Source: Candolleomyces eurysporus
Lineage: Eukaryota > Basidiomycota > Agaricomycetes > Agaricales > Psathyrellaceae
NCBI GenBank assembly: GCA_027579435.1
Contig: JANBPK010001304.1
Coordinates: forward strand, 1-30,049
Length of the DNA stretch: 30,049 nucleotides
Reading direction: 5' to 3'
Position 1 is the stretch's first letter. Each line of letters opens with the position of its first letter. Under the pieces are notes generated by a model, which ran no database searches, was not told where the DNA came from, and saw only the letters and a list, made by a program, of their open reading frames with translations. Shown here one piece after another: positions 29,375 to 30,049 of the stretch. A program made the translations under genes and the position numbers.

Positions 29375-30049
29375 ATGACCAGCTTTTTTNACCGACGCTC
29401 GCGATGTCTCCGTGAATGAGCTCAAAGTGATCAATGTATCACCTTCTGTTGGTGATCCTCTCAGCGGTGAGCGCTCTGAGCTAATATGCCGAGTTCATGC
29501 TCAATTTACCACCTTCTGTCCTAGACCTCGCGTCCCACATCGCGCCGGGGGCCTTGCACGACTCAGCCGAACGCTGCGACGCACCAAAATGCCTTCCAGA
29601 AACTCGGGTCGCAGTTCAAGGCGAGATTTACAGCTGGATCGTCCATGGCAACCCGGACCTGGACCCGAACCCAGCGCAGAAGATGGTGAAGATCAAATGG
29701 GTCACAGGTCCTGCAGGCACCGGGAAATCCGCTATTATGGGGTCGGTGGCAGACACGTGCAAGCAGGATGGTGTCCCCGCCGTGACATTCTTTTTTTCGG
29801 TTTCAGCATCCCCAGACCGTCGAAGGAAGACAGCTTTCATCCCCACCTTGGCATATCAACTCGCAGAGCACCTACCGGCACTCAAGGATCCTGTAGCGCA
29901 AGCCATACGAGATAAACCCCTTTTATTCACAAAAAACCTTCGCGTCCAGATGGAGGCACTCATCCTGACTCCGCTGCGACGTGTCACGGTCGAATCGAAG
30001 GTGCCAGGCGTTGTGTTGATCGATGGGGTCGATGAGTGCGAGGCAGAGC
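29375..30049 (+). CDS. NACHT-domain NLR-like receptor, copy C (cut by right window edge)
   Basis: Exon 1 29375-29466, intron 29467-29524, exon 2 from 29525 to the edge. An N at 29390 shifts frame after MTSFF; without it the exon reads DARDVSVNELKVINVSP up to the same splice site as in copies A and B. Exon 2 has ALHDSAERCDAPKC, GNPDLDPNPAQK, Walker A GPAGTGKS, FIPTLAYQLAEHLP and the start of Walker B, VVLIDGVDECEAE, open to the last base. Closer to copy B than to copy A in this part. The rest lies outside the window, so whether it is complete is unknown. Confidence 0.85.

Noticed and set aside
1..30049. CRISPR array, rRNA, bacterial operon or transposon with transposase or reverse transcriptase
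   Set aside because: The intron-rich fungal genes rule out a prokaryotic setting. No regular short repeats with spacers, no reverse transcriptase or transposase motif, and no clear terminal inverted repeats were found.

Overview
This window is nuclear DNA of a filamentous fungus, most likely an Agaricomycete (inference). It has housekeeping genes of fungal type cut by many short introns (about 40-70 bp, GT-AG). It also has a TKL-like kinase with an IKGAN catalytic loop and several NACHT-type NLR genes of the kind expanded in mushroom-forming fungi. Gene identities come from reading translations by eye; no database search was possible.

Left part (1-12.8 kb). The catalytic subunit of DNA polymerase delta runs off the left edge on the minus strand. 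It diverges from a complete seven-exon phosphomannomutase gene. A tail-to-tail TKL-like kinase follows. The end of phosphomannomutase plus the whole kinase gene is duplicated in tandem (about 3486-7014 and 7028-10902). The copies have decayed in a complementary way: phosphomannomutase is intact only on the left, and the kinase reads open only on the right. Next, on the minus strand, are cytochrome c1, lacking its N-terminal region, and a multi-pass membrane protein lacking its C-terminal end. The two meet at a single N.

Right part (about 13 kb to the end). This is a tandem array of a compact NACHT NLR gene: copy A at 14537, B at 21283, and C at 29375 (cut by the window edge). The A-to-B period is 6.7 kb and the B-to-C period 8.1 kb. 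The DNA between copies is not empty. It carries repeated, broken pieces of other genes in a fixed order: a MYND-type zinc-finger protein (+), an MSC2/SLC30A5-like zinc transporter (-), an NLR promoter with no NLR behind it, an unrecognised coding-like block, the 5' end of an alpha/beta-hydrolase (+), then a second MYND piece, a second set of zinc-transporter pieces, and the promoter of the next NLR. So each long unit itself contains an older internal duplication.

In every NLR copy the only breaks in the reading frame fall at single N characters. Leaving those positions out of the count gives whole-codon genes (about 611 and 608 residues for A and B). The NLRs are therefore probably functional while their neighbours are relics. 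This is a young, actively recombining immune-receptor (non-self recognition) locus carrying hitch-hiking gene fragments.
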